Shown piece after piece: positions 49,172 through 60,582 of a stretch of DNA of 64,000 nucleotides. The notes under the pieces are model-generated. The model saw only the letters and a program-made list of their open reading frames with translations, was not told the origin of the DNA and searched no databases. The stretch is from Zea mays (Eukaryota > Streptophyta > Magnoliopsida > Poales > Poaceae): contig NC_050098.1 of the NCBI RefSeq assembly GCF_902167145.1, positions 30,312,501 through 30,376,500 of the forward strand. Reading direction: 5' to 3'. The position numbers and the translations under genes are program-made. How positions within the stretch are numbered: the first letter of the stretch is position 1; every line of letters starts with the position of its first letter.

Positions 49172-50265
49172 GTAGGACATCGGCTAGAGGGGGTGAATAG
49201 ACGGTTTTGACTAAAATCATAAACATTAGAGAAATTTAATAAGTATGACAAAAGATATAAATTCTCTAGTCTATATTGAGCTAAGTTAGTTTGGCAACCT
49301 ACGGTGATCAAGTGATCAAGGAGACTACTAATGAACAATGATTCAATCAATCACAAGCTATTGCAAGAAAACAAGTAATGGATATGAGAGAGACACCAAA
49401 ATTTTCCCATGGTCTTGGTGATTTGCCGATCACCCCTAGTCCACGTTGAGGTGGATTCCAATCTCTCGTTTTCTCCTCTATCAAGACACCACTTGATCTT
49501 TGAGCCAAGTGGACAACACTCAATACCTTGATTCCACTATGTTGCCTTTACCGCTCCGGCAAGGTTGGCACAAACCCCTCACAATCTCCTCTGCGGTTTC
49601 TTCACAACCTTCACGAAGAGCTCGACGGAGTCACCACCAAGCCGTCAATGAGGCTGCAACCTTCAAGAGCAACAAAGTTGACAACGATCGCTTGATGTTC
49701 CACCTAGTGCCTCAAGATCACACAGATGATGCCATGGACTAGGAACGCTCAATCACTCACGCAATCTCAAGCAATGCATGTGAGTGAGAATGTTTGGAAA
49801 GCTCAAATGTGCTCAATGTATGCTAGGAATGGCTAAGAGAGAGCTTCTACACATGAGCACCCCTTCTATTCATATCTTTTCAAACACTAATAGCTGTTAT
49901 GGCCATTTTCCCCCTTTCTGCGCACTCGCGGATGGTCTGCGCCCTATGGTCGGACGATCCGCGCCACCTGTAACGACTACTTTCCATTCAAAAAGGTGGC
50001 AGAGCCATCACATAAATCGACATGTGAACGGTCCATCGACCATGATCGGACGGTCCGCCAGTCAGTATAGTGACCTCTCTGATCTCTGTCCCATATGGCT
50101 TTAATACAGGCGGACAATCAGTCGATCAAGGTCGGACGATCTGCCACCTGGGGGGTTAGTACTGTCCAAGCTCGAATCTCGGACAATCTGCAATACAATC
50201 ATATTAGAGCACACAGTCCCTGCCCAAACTCAATTTGGCACCTACGAACGGTCCACACAACAACA
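49172..50265 (-). repeat. Old Sirevirus-type LTR remnant
   Basis: Left end CATCGGCTAGAGGGGGTGAATAG is the inverse of the LTR end seen at 25603. It is followed by the same kind of leader text and decayed CGGACGGTCCGC motifs (49951-50060). It ends CAATTTGGCACCTACGAACGG. Much diverged, with no internal region. Confidence 0.55.
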
Positions 50266-50302
50266 TAGGTGTTGTTTGGTTTATATGTTTGTAATGTAAT
50301 AG

Positions 50303-51719
50303 TGTCGGCGTTTCGACCCCGGGGGGTCCCTGGACCGACGAGTAAATTTATCGCTGCGTGTCCCAGCCCAGATGGGTTGGCGCGAGACGGAACACAATGG
50401 GGGAAAACGCGGCTCGTGTTATCCTGCGCCAGAGAGATGCACTCGTAGTAGGGGTTACAAGCGCTCGCGAGGGAGAGAGAGTGAGCCTGTTCGTCAGCCC
50501 ATTCTCCCGCGCGACCCCCCCCCCCCCCCCCGCATGAGGGCCCTGGACCTTCCTTTTATAGATGCAAGGAGAGGGTCCAAGTGTACAATGTGGGTGTAGC
50601 TATGCGCTAACGTGTCCGGTGGAGAGGTGCCTGAGCCCTGTGTACATGCCAACGTGGCTATCGGAGAGGTGCTAGAGCCCTGTGTACGCGATATCGTGGC
50701 CGTCGGAGGAGCGCTCGAGCCCTATAGAAGCACAGCTGTCGGGGCTGCTGGGATCTTGCTGACGTCTCCTTGCTTCCGTAGGGGGCTGAGAACCACCGTC
50801 GTCATGGATGCACGCGGGGAGCCATCATTACTTGTTACCGGGGCGAGCCTGGATGGGACGCCGGTCTTGTTCCCCCGTAGCCTAAGCTAGCTAGGGGTAG
50901 GGTAATGATGTATCCCCCGTGGTGTGGTCGGTCCGAGCCCAAGGTCAGGCGAGGCGGAGACTCCTCTCGAGGTTGAGGCCGGGGTCGGGCGAGGACGTGA
51001 TTCCTCCCGAGGTCGAGGTTGAGGCCGAGCCCTGGGGTCGGGCGAGGCGGAGACCACCCTGCGAGGCCGAGGCTGAGGCCGAGCCTTGGGGTCGGGCGAG
51101 GCAGAGTCCTCTTTCCGAGGCTGAGGTTGAGGCCGAGCCCTGGGGTCGGGCGAGGCGGAGTCCTCCTTTCGAGGCCGAGGTTGAGGCCGAGCCCTAGGGT
51201 CAGGCGAGGCGGAGCTTCCTGTTGCGCCTGAGGCTGAACTTGGCTGTTGCCAGCCTCACTCTGGCGGGTGGCACAGCAGTCGGAGCGGGGCGAGTGGCGC
51301 TGTTTTCCTGTCAGGTCGGTCAATGGAAGGGCGAAGTGACTGCGGTCACTTCGACCTTGCCGACTGAGGCACGTGTGTCAGGATAAGGCGTCAGGCGATC
51401 CTCGCATTGAATGCGCCTGCGATACGATCGGTTGGTGAGGCGATTTGGCCAAGGTTGCTTCACAACGAAGCCTGCCCGAGCTGGGTTTCGGGCGAGTCGA
51501 GGGTGCACCCGTTGCTTGAGGAGGCCCTCGGGCGAGGCGTGAATTCGCCTGGGACTACTGTTCCCGCCCGAGGCTGGGCTCGGGCGAGGCGAGATTGCGT
51601 CCCTTGAGTAGACGAAGCCTTGACCTGAATTGCGCCCATCAGTCTCTGCAGCTTGTGCTAATGGTGGTTACCAGCCGTGTTTAGGAGTGTTGGGGTACCC
51701 CTAATTACGGTACCCGACA
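50303..51719 (-). repeat. LTR of gypsy element D (1417 bp)
   Basis: TG...CA boundaries as given. On the minus strand a TATAAAA box precedes GGAAGGTCC near 50540, as in element A. A tandem CpG-rich array with GGTCGGGCGAGGC cores lies at 50943-51215, with cores 54 bp apart at 51036, 51090, 51144 and 51198. Confidence 0.8.
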
Positions 51720-53595
51720 GTAGCCCCTGAGCCTCAAAGGGAGTGTTGGTACTCACTTGGAGGCTTTGCCGCACTTTTTTGCGAGGGGACCGGCCTTTCT
51801 CGGTTACACTTTGTTCTGGTGGGTGCGCGCGAGCGCACCCGCCGGGTGTAGCCCCCGAGGCCTCGGAGGAGTGGTTTGACTCCTCTGAGGTCTTAATGCC
51901 TTTTGTGATGCCTCGGCCGGTCTGGTTGTTCCCTCATGCGATCTGATTGTAGCCCGGCTGCATGGTCAGGTTCCGAGTTTTTAGGCTGGTTTGTTGACGC
52001 TGTCAACGGTTTGGCCGTAGCCGGGTTTGCGAGAGCAGCCCCCGAGCCTCTGCACGGATCGAGAGGACGATCAAGGACTGTCTCGACTTTTATCATACGC
52101 CCCTTCGTCGCCTTTCCGCAAGGAGGAAGGGGGAAAGCGCCATGTTGCCCTCGGGGGGCGCCAAACATGGTGTCTCCAGTGAGTTGCTAATGGGTGATCC
52201 GAGTGGACGCCCGTGCCCCGTTCGATAAGGGTCAGCTAGTGGCCCAGAGGCGCGCTCCAAAAGTACCTGCAGGTGATTTGCCGGACCCGGACCCGTTCGA
52301 TAGGGTTTAAGGGCTCGATGCCTCCCTCTGATGGGATTCCGTTACAAAATCGCTCCTGCTGGTCTCGGAAATGTCCTAGGGTACCTCGGGAGCGTAGCCC
52401 GAGCCTCGGCCATGTAACAGACGTACCCAGAGTCATCCCTCGCTCTACGTGCTCTGAGGCGGCTGTCGAACCCTTCCGAGGGGCCAGCCTTCGAACCCCT
52501 GATCAGTAGTGGGCTCGGAGCCCGAGTGCTCTAGGGCGACTGTCGAACCCTTCTGAGGGGCCAGCCTTCGAACCCCTGATCAGTATTGAGCTTGAAGCCC
52601 GAGTGCTCTAGGGCGGCTGTCGAACCCTTCCGAAGGGCCAGCCTTCGAACCCCTGATCAGTAGGAGGGCTCGGGGCCCGCTTCCTTCGCGGAGAAGGATC
52701 CCTTTCGAAATATCCCCTTTCCCGGTCCCTGTAGCAAGAGAGAGAAAGGGGAAGAGGAAAAGGATATGAATTTTAATGGTGTGGCGCACCTTTTTTGACG
52801 CGGTCATCATGGCGGAGGTGAAATGACGCCCGCTTCGCCTGCCAAAGGTGTTGCTTGCCTTGCCGCGGAGTTAATGCGACGGAACGGGTGGTTCGCGGGG
52901 TGGCCGCGTGCGCGAGCCGTTCGAGGAACGGAACACGGGCACGTCGTCTTCACGCCGTGGGAGAGGGCTCCCCTGCCGCTCCAGGAGGGGACACGAGCCT
53001 GCAGGCGATTTGGTCGCTGCTTCTACTCGTCTGCTGCCTCCATTACTGTCGGCCCACTTTTGGCCATACCAACCGTCGCGCTTCCTTCCGCGGCTGACTG
53101 GCCCGTGATCGTTGCACCCAGTTGGCACTGTTGGGTCACGCGCAAAGCTGCCTCGAGTCGCGGCACCGGTTCCGCAGTCGAGAAGGCGCGACATTGGCGC
53201 AAGTGGCGGTGCGGTTTCTTGCACGTAGTAACCGGCACGTCGGTTACATGACGTGTGGGCCTAGGCCTCCACGCTGACCCACCGGATGCGATGAAGCCGA
53301 AAGGGTGCATAACCGTGGTGCGGTTGCACACCTCCTGCGCGGCGGTCCGCCCTTTCGCCTGTTGGTTTCAGCGAAAAATGTGGGAACACTTATAACCGCG
53401 GGGTGGTTACCTGCTTCGCGCGCAGTGGTTTGGCTTCTTCCGCTTCTGGTCAGCTTGCATGACGTGTGGGACCCAGCCCCCGTGTCGTAGGGGGAGGATC
53501 CTGGAGCACGTCGGTGAAGACTTTGCCCGTGACGCTTGTGGATGCGAGTGGGGAGAGCCGCCCTTAAAAAGGGGTCAATCCCCCGGGCGGTAGCC

Positions 53596-54575
53596 ATGTC
53601 TTCGCACTCCCCTCATGCATTGCGCCCTTCCACCTTCCGAGCCCCCAGATGGGGGGCACCCGTGTTGCCTTCGTCTTGCTGCTGTCGGAGGAGCGCGACC
53701 TCGCGGGAGTTGGTGCCCTTCAGCCATCGCTCGGCTTCAAGGATTTTCATCATGCAGCCCGGCTGCACTCCCTCACCAATGGTCATCCAGGATGATGACC
53801 ACCAGTTCGGTGGTGGGGAGAAGGAAGCCGGGCTGCGGCCTCTGCCCCGCCCTCAGCTTCGAGGATCTTCATCATCCTCGCTGGGAAGGAGGGCGGGGCG
53901 AGTTGGGGCCTACCTCCGTGTGGGCCGGCGACCTGCTTCTTCCTCCGGCATCCGAGAGAGGAAGACATCCTCCAGCTCTGCGGAGGAGGCGTCCTCCAGC
54001 CACGCGGGGGAAGGCGAACTGCTGCTTCCTAAACAGGGTGCAGCATTCCGTCCTCCGCCCGGGCGACTGTGGCCGGCTGCACCGGGGGGTCGCACAACAC
54101 GTCGTACGCCGCGAGGGTGGTACTCGTGTTCTAGGACGGTCCCGTTCTCGTTCTCGTGGCGAGAACGGGAGCGAGGACCTGCCGACGCGCTTTGGAGCGG
54201 CCGCCGCTTGCTGGTGCGGTGTTGATGGGCAGGTGGATGTTGTCGTTGGTGCCACCTGCGCTCCGGGCCTCCGACTCTTTGGCTTTAATGGCTGGTTCTC
54301 GTCCCCCATGAGGGGACGTGAACGAGGGCCTTCCAGCGGTAGCGTTTGCCCTGGGGCCATTGCTGCTGTTGTCTTGCCATCCGAGACGGAGGTCGCTGCC
54401 GCGCTGTGGGTGCAGCGGTCGCCGGCGAGCCACCCGGAGTTTGTTGTCCCGCAGGCCCTCCGGTGTGGAGGTTGTTCATACCCGCGGGAATGGAACCAGA
54501 GTTCCGTTTGCAATGGCACCCTGAATGTGGGTGTATGTTCATTGTGGCTATCGAGGCCTGAACATCTGGGTATTT
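53596..54575 (+). pseudogene. Antisense-gene region of element D, degenerate
   Basis: An ATG at 53596 (MSSHSPHALRPST) lies 25 bp after TTAAAAAGGGG, a weak TATA-like site, at the place where elements A and B have their antisense genes. Open frames are long on both strands because of GC richness, and none resembles the domain seen in A and B. Whether it was ever coding is doubtful. Confidence 0.3.
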
Positions 54576-55602
54576 GAGTGTAATACTGTGTTTCTTCCTC
54601 ATTTCGAGCACTAGGACTCGCATGTCGGCTAGCTGAACCGCTTAACCGAGCGTGAGTTGCCTCGCGGGGAAGGTGACGAGTGAGGTATCCGTATCCCGGA
54701 GGCGTAGGAGTCCCTCAGCTCGATCGGCCTTGCCACTCAAGGCTTCTCTTGCTCAGTTATAGAACCTTCGGCCGCTCTGCGATGAGCTAGAGCCAGAGGC
54801 ATCGGCGTCAGCGTGGACAGAGGCGAAGTCGACTCGAAAAGAGGTTTCGTGTGACACCCCAGGTGTCAGTTTCGTGTTACGTCGCGAGAGTTATCCTAAT
54901 CTCGGATGCTCAGTGGAAATTTCTATTTCTCGATCGCGTTTATCTCCATTTATCAAGTTACTTGTGAAGGTTTCACCGATTTCTGATTTTATTCGATCGC
55001 GAGAATCAACCAATTTTGGAGCCTGTTAAAACTTTTATTTCTCGGAACGAATGCAAACTCGATAATCAATCTCGAATTATAAATCTCATCTGAAGCTCAT
55101 TTAATCAACTCTCGACGACTGTTATTTGATCTAAGCCTGAGTCTAATTCCTCGAACCTCGATCGATGTCCGACTATTTTAATCTGAGTCCGTACTCTCAG
55201 ACGGAATACTCAGTATGTCGTCCTCTAATCAATTTTATCCGACTCGGCCAAATATTTCATGTCCGAATCGAACTTAAAACCCCGTATCGACAGCAATTTT
55301 AAAATATCACGATTCGCCTTCTCCGACTACGAATCCGAAACTAATCGGCCTCAATTCATTTTGTTCCTAATTGGGTGCGAGGAATTATTTTTACGAGCGA
55401 CGCTAAACAAATCAAATTCTTAGTACGGATAATCCGTCATTCTGTCCGACCGAGCACCAGCTCGCTCTGTTTTTACACAGACGACTTCCGCGAGAGCATT
55501 TTTATTCTGAGAAATATTTTAGCGCAGCCCGATTAAGTGTTTTGGGCCGAATCCAGCCCGACCCATTTGGCCCATGAGAAAATCCTAACCCTAGTGCCCC
55601 TC

Positions 55603-55610
55603 TATAAATA
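55603..55610 (+). promoter_or_regulatory. TATA box in the long LTR-like region
   Basis: TATAAATA followed by a CT-rich leader; likely the LTR promoter. Confidence 0.5.
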
Positions 55611-58159
55611 GCAGCCCTCTTCTAGCAAATGGAGGCATTTTTGCACTCCCACCCCTCAATTTTTCCCAGCCGCCACAGCCATTCTTCCTCCCTGTCTTCT
55701 TCTCTCACGCAACAGCTCCCCCATTCCTCCTACACGGCAGCAGGCAGGGAGCCGAGCTCCAAGCCCCCATGCCGCCGAGCTCCTCCCAGGACGCTGGCCT
55801 CTCTCCCCTGGCCGGCCCTCTGCTCCTTGCGCTCGGTATCCCTGCAGCAGGACGCCCCTCTTCCTCGGCGCGCTGAAGCTGCTCCCATGGCGCCCATCTC
55901 TTCCTCCCTCTCTCTGCTGTCCATGGCAAGCAGCCGAGCGCCCTCCCTGTTCTCCTCTTGGCGCGAGCTCCCTGCTCCTTGCTCGACGGCCAACAGAGGA
56001 CAACGACGCCCTTCTTCCCCAATAGCATGGAGCAGCGGCTTCCCTCTCCCAGCTCGTCCTCGCCATCGCGCAGGGAAGAGCCAGCGCCCAGCAGCAGCTC
56101 ACCCCATGGATGGCGCCCAGAAAATTCCAGCCGGCGCCCCTTCTTTTTCCCCTGCTCGTTCTCCCTCGCGCAGCAGCAGCTCGCCCCACCTCCCCTCGCT
56201 GCGCAGCTCCTCGGCGAAACGCCGCTGTCCTGCAGCCCCGACACATCCCCCAGCTTCCTCGCTGCTACCGCTGCGCGCATGCCAAGTGCTCGGCATAATG
56301 TCGAGGGAGACGTGTTGTTGCAGCACGCCGTGACGCTCGCTGGGTGTTCAATGTTTTTGGCGCAGACCCGCTCGCGACGTCGTCGACCCTCGGTGAGACA
56401 TCCCGCTACCCTTGTTGTTTTTGTATCCATGGTGTCGACGATATGCCAAGCCCCTAAACTCGTGTATTATCGCAGCCACCGTCAAAGTCACGCTCCGCGC
56501 TTGGCCGTTCGACGAAATGCCAAGCCTTGTGGACAGCCCATGTGACTAGCCTCGATTCGTCCAGGTTGTTCACTTGGTATTTTGTGGATTAATCTGTTTA
56601 AGCTTTGGTCTATGTTGTGCATGTGTAAGAAAATGTATTTGTATGGATTGAAGTTCGTGGCGAAAGAAAAAGAAGTAGAAAAGGACTCGAACGTTTTTAT
56701 ATTTCGATAGGAATATATGCGATGTATTGTTTGATGTGTGCGATTTGTAGTTTGTATAATTATATTTTGGTTGATGTGGTGTACATTGGTATTGGAATGT
56801 GTGTGGGTATAAAAATATTTTGGTTATATGCCGTAGCAAGGTTGCCTTAACATTTAGGTAAGCAAACGTGTTGTGTTGTTTAACGTGATGAGTAAATCGG
56901 AAATACATGGGATGCGAGGATTTAATTAGTGCACGTAGGTGTGTGTGCCGTGGTGTGATATAGTAGTGGTGGCGTGAGATAATTGTTTGAGGTGTGCGGG
57001 TGTATGCCGTGATATGGTTACACTCGCAACGAGAAAAGATGTACACATTGGGTAACACGACGCTTAAGTTGTTGTTGTATAATCGAATAAAGGATGTATT
57101 ATTAAGCTTGAATCAAAATGTGGGGAACTAGTGGTACGCTAGGCAGGCGGTGTCCAAATAAATTAACCAGTTGTTGTGTAGTTGTCGTGAGTGATTTATC
57201 GTTAGTGGGTAGTTGGGTTACGAGTTATGTAAGGATTATGTTGGAAACTAGAATGCAGCGCGTAACTGTGTTCGAATTGTGAATAATAGATACGTAGGTC
57301 TTGTTGATGTCATTAGCAAGTGGGATGATTCCTGTGGTGCGATAAATTTTGATGGGCAAAGAACATGTGTAGTGAGTCGATCAAGTTACCCAAAAATGGT
57401 GTTAAGTTGAGGCTTAATTGTGCGTGAAGGTAATAATGTGTTTAATACTTAGAACTCTTAGTCGATCATAGAATTTATCTTGGCTTAAATGGAGGGGTGG
57501 TGACATGCCAAGGTAGTCATCAATTCCTCTATGTTTATAAGTCGAGTCAAGTCGATGCGAAATTGGTGTTCGTTAAATTATGTTTTGCATATAGTGTAAT
57601 GGAGTTAGTTGTTTTGGGATCATTATTAAAATGCTCTGTTCATATGATAAATATGTATGATTGCAGAAATGTTGAAGTGTATGTTGTGTCTCAGTCTGCG
57701 ATCATAATAGGCAAGCCGACGTGTATGCTGATAGTGGGTTGTGTCGTTGCTCTAGTTAGTCGACTTGTTAGATGACTTGGTTTAGCTCGTAATCACGGTA
57801 AATTACTTGTTGTGGTCTAAATGTATATGGTTATGGTCGCGGGTAAAAAGTATTAGTGCTCAGGTGAGGTATAAGTTAAAATATAAATTATTGTGGGAAC
57901 AACACTTCGATATCGATTATCGGGGAGAATGCGTTGTTAATTAAATATAGTACTTCTAGTGCTCATAATGACACGGATAAAAATTTGTATGTTCACTTGT
58001 TAGTTCTCACTTGGTTATTTTAACTCTAACAAATGTCAAAGTGTTATAATAATTCAAGTCTCTAGAACGCGGCAATTCTTGAATTGTATAGAAGCTGAAA
58101 TGTGTTGATTGCTGTTTTGGGCTGCACGTACTGTTTTCGGTGTGCTGTATGTGTGATGA

Positions 58160-59035
58160 ACTAAATTATGTTTTCTGTAGATACGTGCTATAGAAAGGTG
58201 GTAGATAACTTTATTATCTTGCTGGTGTTAAAATTTGACAGCCATAGGTCTGACCGTTTAGGAGTTGTGCTTTTTACAAATTCAGTACCTGAATCTGTCC
58301 AAATTCTTTACAGATTTCAGAAACTGCATTGTTTGCTTAAGTTAATGTTAGAATCAGTCCTTGTCAATTATAAGAAAGTTGTAGAGGTTTTTCTTATCTT
58401 TCTTGTGTTAAAATTTCATAACTATAGGCCTGACGGTTTAAGAGTTATGAATTTTACAGGCTGGTTGTTGTGTTCTGTCCACCGTCAGAACAGATTTCGA
58501 AAACTGTAATATTTGATTTAGTTAAACCTGGAATCACTTCTTGGTGATTATAAAAGTTGTGTAGTACTTTTGCTAAGATTTTCAAAAAGTCTTGGATCAC
58601 TATTTTTGGTGGTCTGAAGATTAAGTTACATGTGTTTGAAGTGTGAAGACTGAATCTGTCCAGTTTTGGACAGCACAGCCTTCACAGTATATTTTACCCT
58701 TGATACATGCTAAACCAGCCAGGGATGTTTATAAATAAATTGTAGGACATTTAATTAGCTTTCCAGAAAGTCTAGGATCACCTTGTTTGGATGTCTGAAT
58801 CTTTTGTTGTGAATTTTTGAAGCTGCAAGTCTGAATCTGTCCAAATCTGGACAGAGCTGCTGTGTTTGCACAATTCGACCTTGCTAAGTGTTTAATCAGG
58901 TTGTGGTGAAAATACCAAAGTTGTAGAGCACTTTTTAAGCTTTCCAGAAAGTTCTAGTTTGCTATTTTTGGATTAATATTTGAAGAGTTATGATTAAAAC
59001 AAGCAACTGCTGTATTGCTGTCCAAAAAAAATTCT
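58160..59035 (+). repeat. Degenerate tandem array, about five units of roughly 180 bp
   Basis: Each unit has a TATAA(A)AAGTTGTAGA-like start, a CTTTCCAGAAAGTCTAGGATCAC or TTGTGTTAAAATTT block, and GAATCTGTCCA...GGACAG. Units begin near 58185, 58360, 58545, 58725 and 58905. Confidence 0.65.
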
Positions 59036-60582
59036 CCTAGTGCTCATTTGATTGTTAATTCACCCGTTTGGCTAAAAATGTTTGGTTAGCACTTAAATAA
59101 ATGTAGACTTGCCATGACTAAGCTTAATATTGCCTAAGTGTCCTGTTTTATATGTTTCTTCTCTAGTTGATTGTGATATAGGAGTTCATAGACATGAATG
59201 CCTAGGTCCTATTTAAACTTACGTTGTATTGGTTGCTCTTGTACGGTCAATAGAAGAACAAATGAACGATTAAGATGAGCGTAGTAAATGCGTGTACTTG
59301 TGATATCGTGGTCATATTGCATAAATAAATAAAATGTTGTCATCTCTTTAATGGTGTTAATGATGAACGCCGATAACATACGAATAGCTAGCGCTTGCGT
59401 ATAGTCGTTGCGGTGTCTTACAATTAAATGTTAGTTTGCTACCATGTATTTATATAGCTTGTGATATTTTTCATTGTATTCATACATATGCATCCTGCAT
59501 CTCATTTAGGACCGAGAGGTGACGACCATGCAAGTGATGTGGTGCCAACCACAAGATGCAGTTGGTGGACGTACTGAAGGATGGTGGACTTGACCAGTGG
59601 ATGCTCGCCGAGCGAGTACCCTCCCCCGGCAAACACTATCTAAGTGTTAAATTAAAGGCAAGCCCCGGTTTTATGCATAACCGTTATATATGCTATTTTA
59701 CTGCACTTAATGATTGTAGGTTTGTACTGTGCACTTAAGTGTAGGAGTTGACTGAAACCTTAGCTGCATGAACTCAGGATTCCTTTTGAGATGGATACTA
59801 GTATGCTAGGTCGAGTAGCTGCTTTGCTAATTAGGGATCTCGGTAGAAGTCGAGTGATTTTTCTAGCACTCGCGCGAGGACAGGACATTGATTGTACCCA
59901 CTTTCATATCATACTGATGTTGGTCTGTGGACACGGATCCATGGGGATGCGTGGTCTACGAGATGAAATTGGAATAAGGATTAACGTGCGGATACCTGTG
60001 TCAAGCGTTTGAACGTACTAAGCACATGCCGAGAAATATGGTAAATCGGTAAGCCTAGTACCTGATTGAACCTGGCAGTAGACTTTGCCCCTCACGCGAC
60101 CTGAGACGTGGTCTCCCATTCCGGTTATGGTGGGTACAAGTGCGGTCACTGCACGACGGCAGTCGGGGTCAGTGAGGCATTGTACGCCAAGGCGGTGAGC
60201 CCTGATCTGCTGACGGGGAATCGATGGGGACGGTTGATGTGTGTGGGGACGGAGTGCCCCTACATGTCGTGTGTTTAGATTTACCTTGCAAGGATAAAAA
60301 CTCAATTCGAATCGTCTGCTTCTCGCAGCTAATGAGACTGCTTGATCCATTGTACTGCATTGAGTAATAAGTGGAAATGAGGTGACTGGCAAAAGATGTT
60401 GATTGGTAAAAATGTTTGATACCATGTATGATTAGCTAGGTACACATCTAGTCTAAAGGATTCTACTAAAACTTGAGAAGCTAAAACTTGTTTTTAGACT
60501 CAACTAGTGCTTTTGGCAAACCAAACCCCTCAGCCAAACAGCTGCATGTCTAGAGGTAGAGGAGTAGACTCCTCACACCGGG

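Larger units (their letters stand above)
50303..54849 (-). mobile_element. Ty3/gypsy element D: 3' LTR plus 3' internal region, truncated
   Basis: LTR 50303-51719 (TGTCGGCGTTTCG...CCCGACA on plus), then internal sequence to 54849, where a long LTR-like element begins. The interior 51720-52930 matches element A in reverse complement. Beyond it (52930-54849) the sequence is GC-rich and ends before any gag or pol. The left flank (50266-50302, TGTTGTTTGGTTTATATG) looks like half of a Tourist-type MITE broken by this insertion. Confidence 0.8.
54850..60582 (+). repeat. Long LTR-like region (Tekay/del-type), interrupted at 60583
   Basis: Starts TGTGACACCCCAGGTGTC right at the end of element D. It has TATAAATA at 55603-55610, a C-rich leader, a ~180-bp degenerate tandem array (58160-59035) and a terminal block ending GTAGACTCCTCACACCGGG. 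Such organisation recalls the very long LTRs of Tekay/del-type gypsy elements. No gag or pol ORF. Length 5.7 kb is high for one LTR; a fused or internally expanded LTR is possible. Confidence 0.5.

Noticed and set aside
53615..54577. 320-codon ORF in element D and overlapping ORFs on the other strand
   Set aside because: GC-rich stretch open in several frames on both strands; composition-driven, with no recognisable domain.
55629..56545. Ser/Pro-rich ORFs up to 241 codons in both strands
   Set aside because: They fall in the C-rich leader after the LTR TATA box, where low-complexity CT-rich DNA keeps frames open.
60018..60425. 135-codon minus-strand ORF
   Set aside because: Inside the terminal block of a long LTR-like region, with no coding features; a chance frame.
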